From assembly GCA_001599815.1 (NCBI GenBank), contig BCIA01000006.1, forward strand, positions 4,466,961-4,530,960: DNA of 64,000 bases, written 5' to 3'. Origin of the DNA: Furcasterigmium furcatum. Its lineage: Eukaryota; Ascomycota; Sordariomycetes; Glomerellales; Plectosphaerellaceae. Shown one piece after another: positions 9,599-21,955 of this stretch (its first letter is position 1; every line of letters starts with the position of its first letter). Both the position numbers and the translations under genes were made by a program. The notes under the pieces were generated by a model. The model made no database searches. It had not been told where the DNA came from and saw nothing but the letters and a program-made list of their open reading frames with translations.

Positions 9599-11466
9599 AT
9601 GTCCACCAACAGCCGACCCAACTTCTTGGTGATAGTCGCCGATGATCTAGGGTTCAGCGACTGCGGGTGTTTTGGATCTGAGATCCAGACCCCTTCCATC
9701 GACGCCTTGGCTGCCGAGGGAAACTCTCTGAGATACACCAACTACCATGTCGCAGCGGCATGCTCGCCGACGAGGTCCATGTTGATGACTGGTGAGTTGG
9801 TAGTGCGTACCCCGGGATGATAATGAAGGACGCTCACAGAAACTACTTAGGCACGGATCACCACATCGCCGGCCTCGGACAGCTCCAAGAAGTCACACGT
9901 GCCTCGCCAGCCCACGCAGGGAAGCCTGGCCACGAAGGCTACCTTAATCAGCGCGTCGTCGCCCTGCCTGAGCTCCTGTCGGATGGCGGCTACTTCACCT
10001 GCATGGCCGGCAAATGGCACCTTGGCCTCCGTCAGGAGCATCATCCCATCAACCGGGGCTTCAAGAAGTCGTTTGCCCTTCTTCCCGGCTGCGCAAACCA
10101 CTACGCCTACGAACCGCAGTACAAAGATGCGGAAACTGAGCCGGGCAAGTTCTTCGAGACAGCGACGCGAGCTCTGCATGCTGAGGACGACCATTATCTG
10201 CCCGAGCTGCCCGATGGGTTCTACAGCAGCGACTCCTACGCCGACAAGCTGTTGCAGTATCTCGACGAGCGGACTGAATCGGAAAGGCAGCAGCCCTTTT
10301 TCGCCTACCTGCCGTTCAGCGCACCGCATTGGCCTCTTCAGGCCCCGAAGGAAGTGTGCGACAAGTACCGAGGGTACTATGACGACGGCCCAGAAGCCCT
10401 CCGCCAAAAACGCCTCGCCAGACTGAAAGGACTCGGCATGGTCGAGCCCGACGTGGAAGCGCACCCCGTCGTCATCATCGACGGCAAGCCAGAGAACTGG
10501 GCCGATCTCCCGGAGCACGTCCGACGTGCGTCAAGCCGCGCGATGGAGGTCTATGCCGGCATGGTCGACCGCATGGACTGGAACATCGGCCGGGTCATCG
10601 ACTACCTGAAGAAGGCGGGCGAGTACGAAAACACCTTCGTGCTCTTCATGAGCGACAACGGCGCCGAGGGCGCGAGCTACGAGGCCAGCCCCTTGGTCGG
10701 CGGCAGCATTATGGAGCACGTCGACAAGTACTACGACAACAGCCTCGAAAACATCGGCAGGGGAAACAGCTTCGTATGGTACGGGTGTCGCTGGGCGCAG
10801 GCCGCCACGGCCCCCTCGCGACTGTACAAGATGCACTCTACAGAGGGCGGCTGCCGCGTGCCCCTGGTGGTCAAGCCGCCTTCCAGCCTCGTCTCCCCGC
10901 GGACGACCAGCAGCGGCGGCATCATCACCAATGCCTTCTGCACGGTGATGGACATCGTCCCGACCTTCCTGGACATGGCCAACGTCTCCCATCCGGCAAC
11001 GTACAAGGGCCGCGAGATTGCTCCCCTCCGCGGCAAAAGCTGGACAAAGTTCCTCGGCCAGATTGGCACCGCGAAGGACGCCACTGCCGAGATCCATGGA
11101 GCCGACTACGCGGTGGGTTTCGAGATCGCGGGCTCGGGGGCGCTGCGGCGCGGTGACTGGAAGATCACATTTGTGCCCGCGCCCAAGGGGCCGCAGAAGT
11201 GGGAGCTCTTCAACATGCGGGAGGATCCCGGCGAGGTACACGACTTGTCCGCTGCTGAGCCCGCGCTCATGAAAGAGCTCCTGGCGCTGTGGGAAGACTA
11301 CAAGAAAGACGTGGGCGTGGTGGGCGTGGCAGGTGAGTACGAAGAAGGCGTGCAGGGGAACGGGAGCGTCATCGATGAGATGGAGGATCCGTTTGCTTGG
11401 ATCAAGTATATCGGAAGGCCGGAGATCACGCCAGAGAGACTCCGCGGCGTTGTTCCCGTTGTGTAA
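9599..11466 (+). CDS. Type I sulfatase (arylsulfatase family)
   Basis: Two exons, 9599-9791 and 9851-11466 (59-nt intron), encode 602 aa. Type I sulfatases hydrolyse sulfate esters using a formylglycine made from Cys in CxPxR. That motif is present as C55-S-P-T-R59, and the calcium-binding DD pair lies at residues 15-16 (VADDLGFSD). The second signature GKWHLG falls at about 118-123, and DNGAEG further on supplies later metal ligands. The C-terminal part (WKITFVPAPKGPQKWELFNM followed by DPGEVHDL) is the usual small sulfatase subdomain. No signal peptide is present, so it is probably cytosolic, as in fungal alkyl- and arylsulfatases used for sulfur scavenging. The substrate is not predictable. 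It converges on a tandem zinc-cluster regulator 68 bp away. Confidence 0.92.
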
Positions 11467-11534
11467 GATAGGTACGTGCGGCGGACATAAAGAACACCTG
11501 ATCGCCTCAAGTTGATTCAATAACTGCTCGTGGT

Positions 11535-14428
11535 CTAGTCGCCTGGGTTGCTCTGCATCCACTCAAAGTCCTGAGCCGATGGCATAAAGGAAATCTCGGA
11601 CATGTCCCACGTAATGTACTCGCCCATCTGGTCCGCGGCTCTGATGTAGTCTTCCGCCGTAGGCTCCGGTACGCTTCTAGGTCCTGTAGGGAGGGCAGCT
11701 TGGTCCTCCAGGCCGAAGGCCGAAGATGCGCCAGCCGCGGTAAGAGGGTGCTGCACGGAGGGAATTGCATAGTCGAACAACACGTCTTGAAGAGGCGGGG
11801 CTTCCGTCCAGCCGCTGCCTTGCCCTGGATCGCTTAATGATGTCGTGGATGCGACAATGGGGGGCCTTGCTCGCGCGGACGGCTCCGGAGGCGATTGTTC
11901 CGGTTGACATGCCGAGTCGTTCGTTGAGTCTGCCTGTCTCGCCTGAAGCTGCGATATGGCCTTGCGGAAGGGCGCAAAAGCGACGACGTGATCCATGTCA
12001 GCAGAGCCAGTAATCTCGACTGAGGAGGCATCACTGAGCCTGCGAGTCTACGGGTTAGCGATCGAACCGACGGATCACGGGGAACTTCGAAAACGCACGA
12101 ATCATCCCTTCGCCAGGCCTCGGCGATATCCCCGAAACCAAAATGTGCGCAGAGCGGTCTGACGAAACGAATCTGTAGGCGGATCAGCAGGAGGAGCGAA
12201 GACATGTGCGACTGGGGCTGAACAGACGTATGGATTGTCATTCTCCGTGCCGGGATGAAGGAGGCTCAGAGCCCGGAGATTCGTTCGGATGTTTTGTTTG
12301 GCGGTGGCAAGCGTCTTTTCATCCCTTGCAACAGTGGCAGCATAGATGATCTGGATCTTTGTCGATTCGAGCATAGCATCGGGGCAGAAGGTATCGTCAA
12401 ACGCCGTCGGTGTGTGAGCGAGCCCTTTTCGCATCAGCTCAGAGACCTCGCTTGCGTGGAAATTGCATCGTTGCTGGCACTGCAGCTTGAAGGCGACGGG
12501 GGCATCTCGGAACGCGCGAGCCAGCGGGAAGGTGAAGCCAGCCAGAGATATCCTGGTCAGGTCGAAGGCGACTGCGTGATAGAGGATGTGGAGGCTGAAG
12601 ACGGCGCCGAGAACGTGCTCGTCTTGGTGGATGTACATGTTGAGATCCGAGATGCGGAAGTTGTCGGACAGGTTATCGCTCAGCGCGTCCAGCTGTGCGA
12701 TGATTCGCATGAAGGAGGAGGAGGAATCCCACAGATTCCCATCTTCCGGCTCAGGGCATCTTATAAGCCTAAAAGCAGTAATCAGGAATGAGATCAAGAA
12801 AGCCAGAGCGGGTGGGAGTACACACCTGAGAACGCTGGCCCTCAAGCGGATGAGGATGATCATCAGTGTTGGCAGCTCAAGCTGGCCAAAACGAGCAGGA
12901 TCCTCTGACCTGACATCCTGCTGTAGCGTAAACGTTGACTCTGGCGTCTGCGCGAGAAAGCTGCGGTTGGAGCAGGGGAGGGGGACTCTGGGGATCTGGC
13001 TCTGCCAGGAGGAGTTAAGATCCACGCCAGACGCGAGGAAGACATCAAAGGTGTATGAGGCCCAGACTAAGCGGTTCCAGGTTTCCCGCAGGAGACCCTC
13101 TGGACATGCTGTGCCCAGTGGGTTATTCTGAGATCGTGTCGGGGATACATGGCCCAGTAGTTGAATGGCACGGAATGCGCAGCCTGAGAGTACAAAGGCG
13201 AGAGCATTCTGATCTGTCCGTAGGGCGTATTCGCCGAGCAGAATTGTTGTCTTGGAAACGTTAGTGATCCTCCGAAGTACGGTACAGCAGCCTTGGGGAC
13301 TCGCCATGATTTTCGGAATCGTCGGCAAATGTATTCCAAGCATGATTTCGTTACGGGCAGCCTCCGCCCAAGCATCGCCGGGCATGGCGGATAGCGGTCG
13401 GAGGTCCGGCTGCTCAGAGAAGCGCGAATCCAAATACAGAACCCTGGCGGCGGTTGGTGTTAGTAGAACGGCCGGATCAGATAGATAGGTAGTCAGCGAG
13501 TGTACCTTGCCCCCAACGCACAAACCACCTGTAAGAGGGGCCTTCCGTAGTCCTGTATCACGGTCCTGCGGCCCAAGGAACGAAGGAAGGATGGCTTGTG
13601 GATGAACGAGTATGCTCTCAAGGGGTGGATTCTCTCAAAGTATACAGTAACCAGCTGATATATCACACTATCGCTTTCTGGGAGACTGTCGGAGAGTAAA
13701 CTGGCACATGTCAGTAATCTTGCGTGTGAAATATGAGGGCTTGGTTGCTTGCGTGTCGAAAGACATGGGAAGCCCGGGGAAAGCATTCGAGCTTGTATCA
13801 GATGCCATTGCCGGCGAGGGCTCGTGGTGTCTCCGTGCTTCCGTGACGGGGGTCGTTCCGGGTATTGTCTCGTCGTTGATTTCTCCTGGCGCTTTAGCCG
13901 CCTTCGAGTGAGCGTAGACGCATTGCAGCTCCTTCGAAATGCACCTCTGGCAAGCTGGTTGAGACCGACAGCAGCGACTCTTCGAGGCACGGCACTCAAG
14001 ACACGAGCCGAACCGTCTCTTCTCGACTCCGGAGGCGGCGAAGATCTCCTGCGCCGATTTACTGATCTCGGCCCTGGTCATGGCCTCAATGTCCTCATCA
14101 AAGCCTGGACATCTCACGCCCAGGCGCCTGCAGCTCCGACATGACGGCCGGGTCCTGTCACATCGCACCTAGTACGCGAGACGTCGTGTCAGGAATCAGA
14201 ATGTTTGCGAATGAATGTGAGATGTTCGACCAGAACATGACCACCCAGACTGACCTTCCTGAAACGACACACCAGACAACCTATCTTGACATCAGCTCTT
14301 CGTCTCGACAGGTGAGTGGCAAGTCGGGACTCCAGCCCGAATGCGTAAGGACCATACTTACCGACAGAGGCTCCATGTGATTTCGGGGCCGGGGAACCAT
14401 TACTGGTTGCGGATGTCGGTGATGCCAT
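11535..14428 (-). CDS. Transcription factor with two tandem Zn2Cys6 clusters (ACR-2-like)
   Basis: Model of eight exons: 14428-14362, 14295-14255, 14168-13765, 13700-13506, 13443-12826, 12768-12228, 12172-12099 and 12039-11535, giving 814 aa with the frame closing exactly. The first cluster, Cys29-32-39-46-49-56, is split by the intron between exons 2 and 3. A second complete CX2CX6CX6CX2CX6C cluster follows at Cys92-95-102-109-112-119 (starting SCLECRASKSRCCRSQPAC). Most fungal regulators carry one; a double cluster is known from the acriflavine-sensitivity regulator acr-2 type. The middle region (IYQLVTVYFERIHPLRAYSF onward) resembles the fungal-specific regulatory domain. The donor of intron 3 is uncertain: GTCTTT at 13764 or a GC site further in, both of the same phase. 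An in-frame ATG at 14470 is an alternative start. Confidence 0.82.
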
Positions 14429-15057
14429 AAGGAACTCGCATGTGCGGGCTATCCGCAGCTTCTTGGGCACATTTCATCAAGAGTAGTCAAGTCTCATAGT
14501 ATGCTATGTTCACGTATTGGATGGTCAGCATGAGTGGAGTGTACAGCAACTCGGAAGCGTACTACCACGTGATGAGTCTTTGGCCGACTGACACAGGAGC
14601 TCTTGACGTAATGAATCCCTGTCGTCACGCGATCCCCTAGCTTGACAGTCCGGGGCTCCGGCAGCGGGAGACGCCCCAGCTCCCTGGCGCATGCGGGGGC
14701 CTCGCCTCGGCCGACTCCTAAGTATAGTAGTAGTAGTAGTGGTAACAGGCACTAGTTAGTAAGTGCATAGCGGAATTCGCACCGGAACTCGCTCCGGCGA
14801 GATGCTCACGAACGAAGCGATCACCGGGTTGAGATTCAACATTCTCAACAACGCGACTTTGGAGTTCGATGGTGCAATGTTCATGGATGTCAGATCCTGA
14901 ATCCACAGGCAAGATGTTTCTATAACTGTCCTTGATTCCTCGCTCGCCATGGTCTGCCTAGGCTCTCTGAACGGCAAGATCACCAATACCAAGGTGAAAG
15001 CCCATTAGCTCCAACTCGCCAGCCTTCGACATCGCACCGCTCAAACACCGAGACAAG
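14429..15057. other. Divergent promoter with a (TAG)5 microsatellite
   Basis: This region separates the divergent tandem-cluster regulator and the sugar-porter permease, so it may drive both. Five TAG units lie at 14725-14739. No coding sequence is supported. Confidence 0.55.
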
Positions 15058-17004
15058 ATGGCTGCCGCCATGCAACCTCATGAGGCCAAGAACCCAAGCC
15101 TGACCATGACTCAACGGTTCAGACAGTTCAACAAGATGCTCGTGTTCATCATGATGTACGTTGTGATGGTCCCTACATGGCGTCTGCCATGCCAGACGCT
15201 TCCCCCCAGTAGCTAACGGTCTTCAGATACATGGCCATGTGTGCCTTTAACTTTGGTTATGATGTGGGCACCTTCGGCGGCGTCCAGGCAATGGAGAGTT
15301 TTGGCCGCAAGTTTGGCGAGTACGACGAAGCTCGAGGTCGATACGCCCTCCCGGGGTGGCTTTCGTCTATCATGACCGCCACTCCCTTCCTCGGCAAGGC
15401 TATTGTATGCTGATTCCACCTCCATGACCTACATCACTACTGATACTTCTTCTTCAGGGCTGCATCGTCTGTGGCTGGATCGCGGAGAAATGGGGCCGCC
15501 GGGCGGCCATCCTAGCCCTCTGCATCGTTTCCTTCATGTATGTCCAGGTTTCTTCTTTCTCCCATGAGTCCCATGGGTAATACCCAGCCGGCTGGCGGGA
15601 AAGCGAGGCGCTGACTCTCCCCAGCGGCGTCATCCTTCAGTCCGCTGCACAGAACGCGGCCATGTTCACCATCGGCCGTGTCATCCTCTTCGCCATGACG
15701 GGCATGGCCATCGTCGTCGTCCCCATCTACCAGGCCGAGACCGCCCCCAAGGCCCTACGCGGAATGTTTGGCTCCACCATCCAGCTCATGATCATCTTCG
15801 GCCAGGTCGTCGCCACCCTTGTCTCGTACGGCACGAAGAGCATCGACTCGGACGCCGGCTGGCTGATCCCGGTCAGCCTTCAGATCTTCATGCCGACCCT
15901 CATCTTCCTGTTGTTGCCTCTCCTCCCCGAGTCGCCTCGCTGGCTTCTGTCTCGCGATAGACGCGAAGATGCCGCCAAGAGCCTGCGCAAGCTCCGCAAG
16001 GGCGCCCGCGATGAGGATATCGAGCTAGAGATCGATGCCCTGGCATACGCCCAGAAGAACGAGGTGAAGGGCACCTGGTCCGAGGTCTTCGATCAGTCCA
16101 ACAGGGTAAGTGGATGATATTCTGGGCCGTCTCATTGGCCGCTCTTCTGAGAATATCGTTCGACTAACCATCGGGCTGCAGGTTCGCACCGGCGTTGCCG
16201 TCCTCGCCATGTTCGGCCAGCAGATTACCGGTCAAGCCTTCCCTTCCCAATACGGCGTCATCTTCTACCAATCCCAGGGCTTTGGTGACAGGGCCTTCCT
16301 GTTCAATGTCATCCAGAATGTGGCGTCCCTTGTCGCAGTCATCATCACCTGGTTCTACATCGACGCCATCGGTCGACGGCCGGCCCTTCTCGGAGGAGGT
16401 TCCATGATGGCTGTTTTTCTCTTCATTCTGGCCGGCATGGGTTCCGTCGACCAGAGCAATTTCAACCAGCATGAGCAAGGCGCAATGGTCGCGTCGCTGA
16501 TGCTGTTCCAGGTCTTCTTCAACCTTTCATGGGCTCCTTGGTGTGTTCTTCCTGGTCCTCTGCGCGCAGTGCGGCGTAGTGTCTCCTGTGATTCTTCTAC
16601 TAACTCTTCCATGTAGCTCGTACGTCGTCGTGTCCGAAACCGCCGCTCTCCGGGTCAAGGAGAAGACCAATCTCCTAGCCTGTGTCATCTCCGTTCTCGT
16701 GACCTTTGTCACGTCTTTCACGATTCCTTACCTCATCAACGACAAGTACGCCGCGCTCGGCGGCAAGGTCGGATACATCTATGGTGCCATCAACGTCATG
16801 ATGGTTGTAGCGACATATTTCTTCATCCCTGAGCTGAAGGGCCGCACCCTCGAGGAAGTAGACCAACTCTTCGCCAGTGGCATCGCTCTCCGAAAGTTCA
16901 AGAACGTCAAGACCCAGACAGCCGAGGAGATTTACGAAGACCAGATACAGATCAAAAGCGAGGCTGCGGAAAAGAAGATCGGGGGAGCCACGACGCTGGT
17001 TTGA
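15058..17004 (+). CDS. MFS sugar-porter family permease
   Basis: Six exons: 15058-15155, 15227-15404, 15458-15537, 15625-16105, 16182-16540 and 16617-17004, giving 527 aa. Twelve membrane segments are expected. Sugar-porter signatures are present: NFGYDVGTFGG in the first helix, EKWGRRAA after helix 2, PIYQAETAP near helix 5, PESPRWLLSRDRREDAAKSL after helix 6, FGQQITGQAFPSQYGVIFY in helix 7 and PELKGRTLEEVDQLF after helix 12. The arrangement resembles fungal alpha-glucoside/hexose permeases; substrate specificity is not visible. It is read divergently from the tandem zinc-cluster factor across 629 bp, a common layout for a permease and its regulator. Confidence 0.92.
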
Positions 17005-17467
17005 TACGTCGTTGAAACGGTTCTCAGCAAGTACTACTATAGACTCGTTACCCGAGTTACCGAATACTCGCTCGTAGGGGTGGCAACTCACTCTGCCTAT
17101 CTGCAGTATCTTGTATTTCACCTCCTTTATTGTTGTAGGCTGCTAGAATTGCCCCTTTCTTACTGCCCAAGGCCTCTGTCACTCTACCGATGCGATCATA
17201 CGTCTATCAACACTTGGCCATCCCCCGACTGTTAACCTTCTCAAACAAAGGTTGCACAAGTAAGCTCGTAGTTTCCATGGCCTACCCTTTTCAAGCCGTC
17301 TTGTTGATGTGCCACAATCGATGAAGTAGGAAGCAGCGGAGGGCAATTTATTCATTAGCTTCTGCAGATGGAGATGAACAAGAAAGAGAGAAAAACAAGA
17401 ACAAGGATGTAGGTGGCCATATATCTCCAGTCATATGTACAGAAACATACACCGTCAAGGACACAAC
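17005..17467. other. Convergent 3' intergenic region
   Basis: This stretch lies between the stops of the permease and the PD-(D/E)XK-like gene. It is more A/T-rich than its flanks and holds no supported gene. Confidence 0.55.
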
Positions 17468-17953
17468 CTATGCGCGATGATTGTCCCGGAAGTATTCCAG
17501 CTTGCGTGTGACAGTCTGGCACTGGCGATCCAGATAGTACGCGGTTCCATCGTCTTGGAAATCCACCAGCTGGTTCCGTCTCCACTCATAGAAGCGGACA
17601 GTCTTCCCAATTGCAATAGCCCCGAATTTCCGACCCGCGGTACCGATGCCGCGAAGGTAATCCATGAGCTGACTAGAGGCAAGTTGCCAAGCCCCACGCT
17701 GGTGTTCCTGTCCAGGCGCCTTGCATTCCACGACAAGAAACTTGATCATCTCATGCCTTGACATAAACACAAGGTGCGCAACGAAGAGATCCGCCCGACC
17801 GTTGCCGAGAGGCGCCTCTGGCATGGTCACATAGCCTTCCCTGGCAGTGAAAATTTCATGCAAAATCGAATTCCAGACGCCGGTCGTCTCTGCCTCGTAA
17901 TTTGTGCCGCCAAGTCGATTTCGTATCATCCATTCGATGACAGGTATTTCCAT
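17468..17953 (-). CDS. Small protein with a PD-(D/E)XK nuclease-like core
   Basis: A single-exon gene of 161 aa starting at MEIPVIEWMIRNRL. I do not recognise a named family. The centre reads GNGRADLFVAHLV, then about 12 residues, then KFLVVECKAPG. An Asp in a beta-strand followed after roughly 20 residues by a hydrophobic strand ending in E-x-K is the catalytic layout of PD-(D/E)XK (restriction-endonuclease-like) domains, where Asp, Glu and Lys bind the metal. The rest (QLASSQLMDYLRGIG, FGAIAIGKTVRFYEW, YYLDRQCQTVTRKLEYF) fits alternating strands and helices. At 161 aa it is a bare core domain without other modules. Activity is inferred only from the motif. No partner gene is obvious next to it. 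Confidence 0.6.
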   Translation of the reverse strand: MEIPVIEWMIRNRLGGTNYEAETTGVWNSILHEIFTAREGYVTMPEAPLGNGRADLFVAHLVFMSRHEMIKFLVVECKAPGQEHQRGAWQLASSQLMDYLRGIGTAGRKFGAIAIGKTVRFYEWRRNQLVDFQDDGTAYYLDRQCQTVTRKLEYFRDNHRA

Positions 17954-18991
17954 GTACTAGTGTGCCATCAGTTATGTCCTTTGGCGGCGAGGAGAGACCA
18001 AGCTCGAGGGGGGGGCTCTTCGAGTGAAGGTGCTGCTGAGGCTACAGAGCAAGAAGAGCAAGATGCCCCAGCTTGTTACAATGGAGATTAGAAGGGGTAG
18101 AGATGCTGCTTACGGTATCGCGTATGTCTTCCTGTGCGGGGAGTCGGTGAGCCATGGGATCGGACGGTCCTTCGCTGAAGCCGGTGAGAAGCAAGTCAGG
18201 CACCTCAGTCTAAGTGGCAAAAGAAAACAAAGATATGATGCAGATAGGGGAATTTTCTGAGAATTGAGAGAGTCTGGCGAGATAATGGGAATGAAAGGGG
18301 GAAACACCAAGATTTTATATTCCAGTCATGCTTCCACGACACGCCAGCTTTAGCTATTGCGGTTACCGCTGGGGGGAAGAAGCCCTATGCACTTCAGGGA
18401 GTACCCTCAAGCGCTTAATGGCTTCGGCCAGGGTGCCATTTCAACGTGTCACATGGTTCGCTGTCTTGCGGAGGATCCTTTGGCGCATAATTCTTGCTCT
18501 GGTTCGAGTTGAGTCTCGACGATCGACCAAATCTGCGGCCATTGCCCAACCGCGCCTCATCTCCAAATTGTCGTGACAAATCAAATTGAAAACAGTCGCC
18601 AACAGGAAATAGTAGTCTTGGCTGGACACCGTTGCAGCGGCCGATATGCCCTCTTCTGAACGGGATGGGTCTTGCGAGGCTGTCTGAGCTGGCGGTAACT
18701 GGGACGAACTTCCAATGCAGGCGGTTAGCGATTGACCTGCAGGCTTAATTTAGGCCCATACCCCACCAACGCAAGCGCTGTCACGACCAACCCCCAGTCC
18801 TATGATTGGCTAGCAGGCGCCTTCGACCGCGTGGTCGCTTCAACGCACCACCTGCAATCTGACACTCCCTGCGATTCCGTGAACACTTCCACCCAGCAAC
18901 ACACCCAACGGACACGCAAACCCATCTTGACTGCGCGAAAGTCCCTACGTCAGAGTCTCTCAACCCGACACGGCGCCAGAATCTCAGTATC
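17954..18991. other. Divergent intergenic region
   Basis: It lies between the divergent PD-(D/E)XK-like and F-box genes. Open frames here are short, overlapping and without recognisable motifs; nothing else is seen. Confidence 0.5.
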
Positions 18992-21405
18992 ATGCCCATC
19001 TCCCACGCCTGCTGCGGCCTCTGCGGGGGAGCCATTATCGACAATTCCCAGCAACCGCTGTGGATGTCCAAATTTCGCGTTGGTGAGCACGTCTAACTTC
19101 TCTTATTCGAAATCGGTTTCTCACAAGCCCCCTGCACTCAGTCTATGCAACGAATGATGAAGTCAATGCTCAGGTGTACATTTCCGGGCTGGGGCGGAGA
19201 GAAGCGCTTGCGGACATCGTCAGTCCCTCAAAATTGGCTGATGCGCCACGAAGCGAAACCCTTGCGCTCGGAGACGGGTCTTTTGAGATCTCGATCAACC
19301 TGTCCGCCTTTGATCACGACCACTTCATTATGTTTCCGGACACCCCCCCTGCCTGGGGTTACGGATTCCACTCTACATGCTGGGATATAATGTCACACTT
19401 CTGTTCGGTGGAAGAAGCAGAAAATCTTCAGTCACTCATGAGTCTCTGCCGGTCTTTCCCCCTTCAAGATGGCATCATCAATTGGGGACACGACTACAAC
19501 GGTTCAGTACACTGCGACGATGATATCGCACCTGGCGGCGAGCCCGAGCTACGGTACCGTGCCCCGGGTTCATCCCTTCAAGAGACTGATCCTCTTGACA
19601 TTCCATCACTTCATCAGGGGTTTCGCATCAGCAACAATGGCAGGTCGAGCACAGCATCAAACACAACATCCCATGTGGCTTGGAGCTCCAGGGCGGTCAC
19701 TGCTGGCGACGATGTCTTCGCAAGGCTTCCGACGGAGATACTCTCATGGATTCTCCTTAACCTTCCTTCGGGCGATGTCGCCCGCCTGAGGCAGGCGTCT
19801 CGTGTGCTGTCAGAAGTCTCTCTGACAGACCACTTCTGGAAGTCTCGGTTTCTTCCTGACAACGAGTTCCAGCACCTTTTCGAAGCAAAGCGGTACTTCT
19901 CTTCTGATGCGCACAGAGGGCAGTGGAGAGCTATCTATGACTGGATGAGACCTTTGAAAAGCATCCCTGCCGTCTTGAACAGAAAGCGGATCTGGGATCT
20001 CAGCGCCACTCTTGTCAGGACCATGAAGAAGATACAGGGAATTTCCTGTGACGGACAACCTGTGCAATCTTTCTTCGAGCCTCATGCTCCTCCAGCAGAA
20101 GACCCGACGAGAAAATGGGTCACTGCCAGCCGGGCTCTCAAATTGCCGAAAGAGATGGTCATTACGGGATCGAGAGTCCTCCATTTGCGGCGACTCGGCT
20201 TGCTGTCGAGAGGTTTGTCGAGAGGTTTGCGTGCTTTATACATCTCTACCGTTGAGTTGTTTGGACGGCGTTACATCTGCGGGCTCAGGATTGTCGACTT
20301 CGAAGGCAACTCGTCCTCCCTGGGGTACAGACACCCAGACAACGAGACATGCCTACTCTCTCAGGAGAGCGGCAGACTTTTTCAGTTGGCCGGCTTCTGT
20401 CTTGCCCAAGATCAACGAGGTGTCCGAGGGATCGCGCTTATCTCCATGGACGGGGCGTTGTCTGGCTGGTGCGGCGACTACCACGACATCCCGAGAAGAA
20501 GGCTTGCTCTCCCTCGTGGATGTGGCGCGATTGATTCTTTGCAAGGTGGCTTTGATGTAAGTTGACTCTTTCACCTTGGTGCAAGTTACTTCTACAGAAG
20601 CCCTCATTGTATTGATTGACCTGACACTTTAATCAACCCAGGGCGTCAAGCTTGTGTCTTTGGCCGTGTCAGCACCTCTCCAAGAATCTTGCGAGGAGGC
20701 GAGCGCTCAGCTCAGCTTTCGAGACACGGCTATTTGGTATCCCGACATCCCTGACAAGTCACTCATCTTCTTGGGAACCTCAGGGGAAATCTACGGCCCG
20801 GACCTGCATTGGGAGTTCCCTGCTTGCTTCACAGTATTTGGCGGAGTAAACGGCGAGAGTGTCGCGAACCTGTCGGGCATCACCGTCCAATTGCGCAGTT
20901 ATGATATGGGAAGTCGCATCGATATTCTATCGATTCACCCTAGGCTTCAAGGCCTCGCGAATGAAGACTTCCATTTGCTAGGCATTCAGCGCCAGGGAGA
21001 CTGGGTCACGGAGGAGAACTCTGATATCGACGGCCCAGGCGGAGAACGCGTTACGGGGTTCGAGACATCACATTCGTACGGGGAACTGGAAGGCTTCAAG
21101 GTCAGTTGGCCGAACAGGGGGGAACTTGGTCATAGATGCTGAATTTGAATGTGGACAGATCCTCACGAGTCAGGGACGTACCCTTGACTTCCCACCAGGC
21201 TATGGCCAAGTTCCGTATCAGAGGGAGACCAGACTCGTCCGCGTCGCCGACGGCGAGACCGTGGTTGGCTTCTGGGCTATGGCGGTGAGTTTTGACTTGA
21301 TAATCTGCGACAATACCCGGAACATCTGCTAATAAGCAACGGCAGAACAATATACGAGGGCTGGTTGATGTTGGTCTGGTGGTGGTCAGGTCTGCGGGAG
21401 CTTGA
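18992..21405 (+). CDS. F-box protein with fungal C-terminal (DUF7600-like) region
   Basis: Five exons: 18992-19082, 19142-20556, 20642-21100, 21159-21284 and 21346-21405, encoding 716 aa with exact frame closure. The first exon encodes a CCGLCGGAI start and the peptide PLWMSKFRV that continues after the intron as VYATNDE, a pattern known from a large family of fungal F-box proteins. The F-box lies at about residues 222-265 (VFARLPTEILSWILLNLPSG then DVARLRQASR). F-box proteins link substrates to SCF ubiquitin ligases through Skp1. The C-terminal 400 residues repeat beta-rich stretches (ALYISTVELFGRRYICGLRIVDFEG; PDKSLIFLGTSGEIYGP) that may form a binding domain. The final 60-nt exon is the least certain part. 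Confidence 0.78.
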
Positions 21406-21955
21406 TAGCAGGCCTGCCTGTGCAGCGTGGGAAAGGTCCGCTAAGAAGTGCAATGGGTGACAAGAGAGCATCCAGGAGCCCGGGGTTGGGTTTCGACTGG
21501 CCCCACTCATGATGGACGAGGGGGTTACTCGGGAGATGGAGTAGAGAACGGTCATGGAGATTTGCACAAGCAGGCCAGTTAGGAGCATCGAAACAAGAGA
21601 GGAGCCTTTGGCACCACAAGTCAAGATAACCCGGGCGTTGGCAAAGCGGCGCTCAGAATGAAGAGTTCAATCATTACATAGTTTGGTATATGTGAACAAC
21701 ATGTAGTGGTAGTAGTAAGTACATGTAAGTACGGAATGCCCGTGTACTCGACAACCCGCTGGCTCTATCGTTTGCCCAATGCCACCGGTCCCCCGGAGAA
21801 GAACGCCGCGCAATGCTGTCTGTCTGTCCCCTGGCTTTCTGACAAAGGAAAAGAAATGGCTTCAAGATCGCTCGCTCCTCGGATCCCCGCGTCTGACTGA
21901 CGCTCCCCGTCAAGACGTGATATACTTGGTTGTGGTTAGATGTACAGCCGCCCGC
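21406..21955. other. Convergent 3' intergenic region
   Basis: It lies between the F-box gene and the large disordered-protein gene and holds no supported gene. The overlapping frames are shadows or random. Confidence 0.55.
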
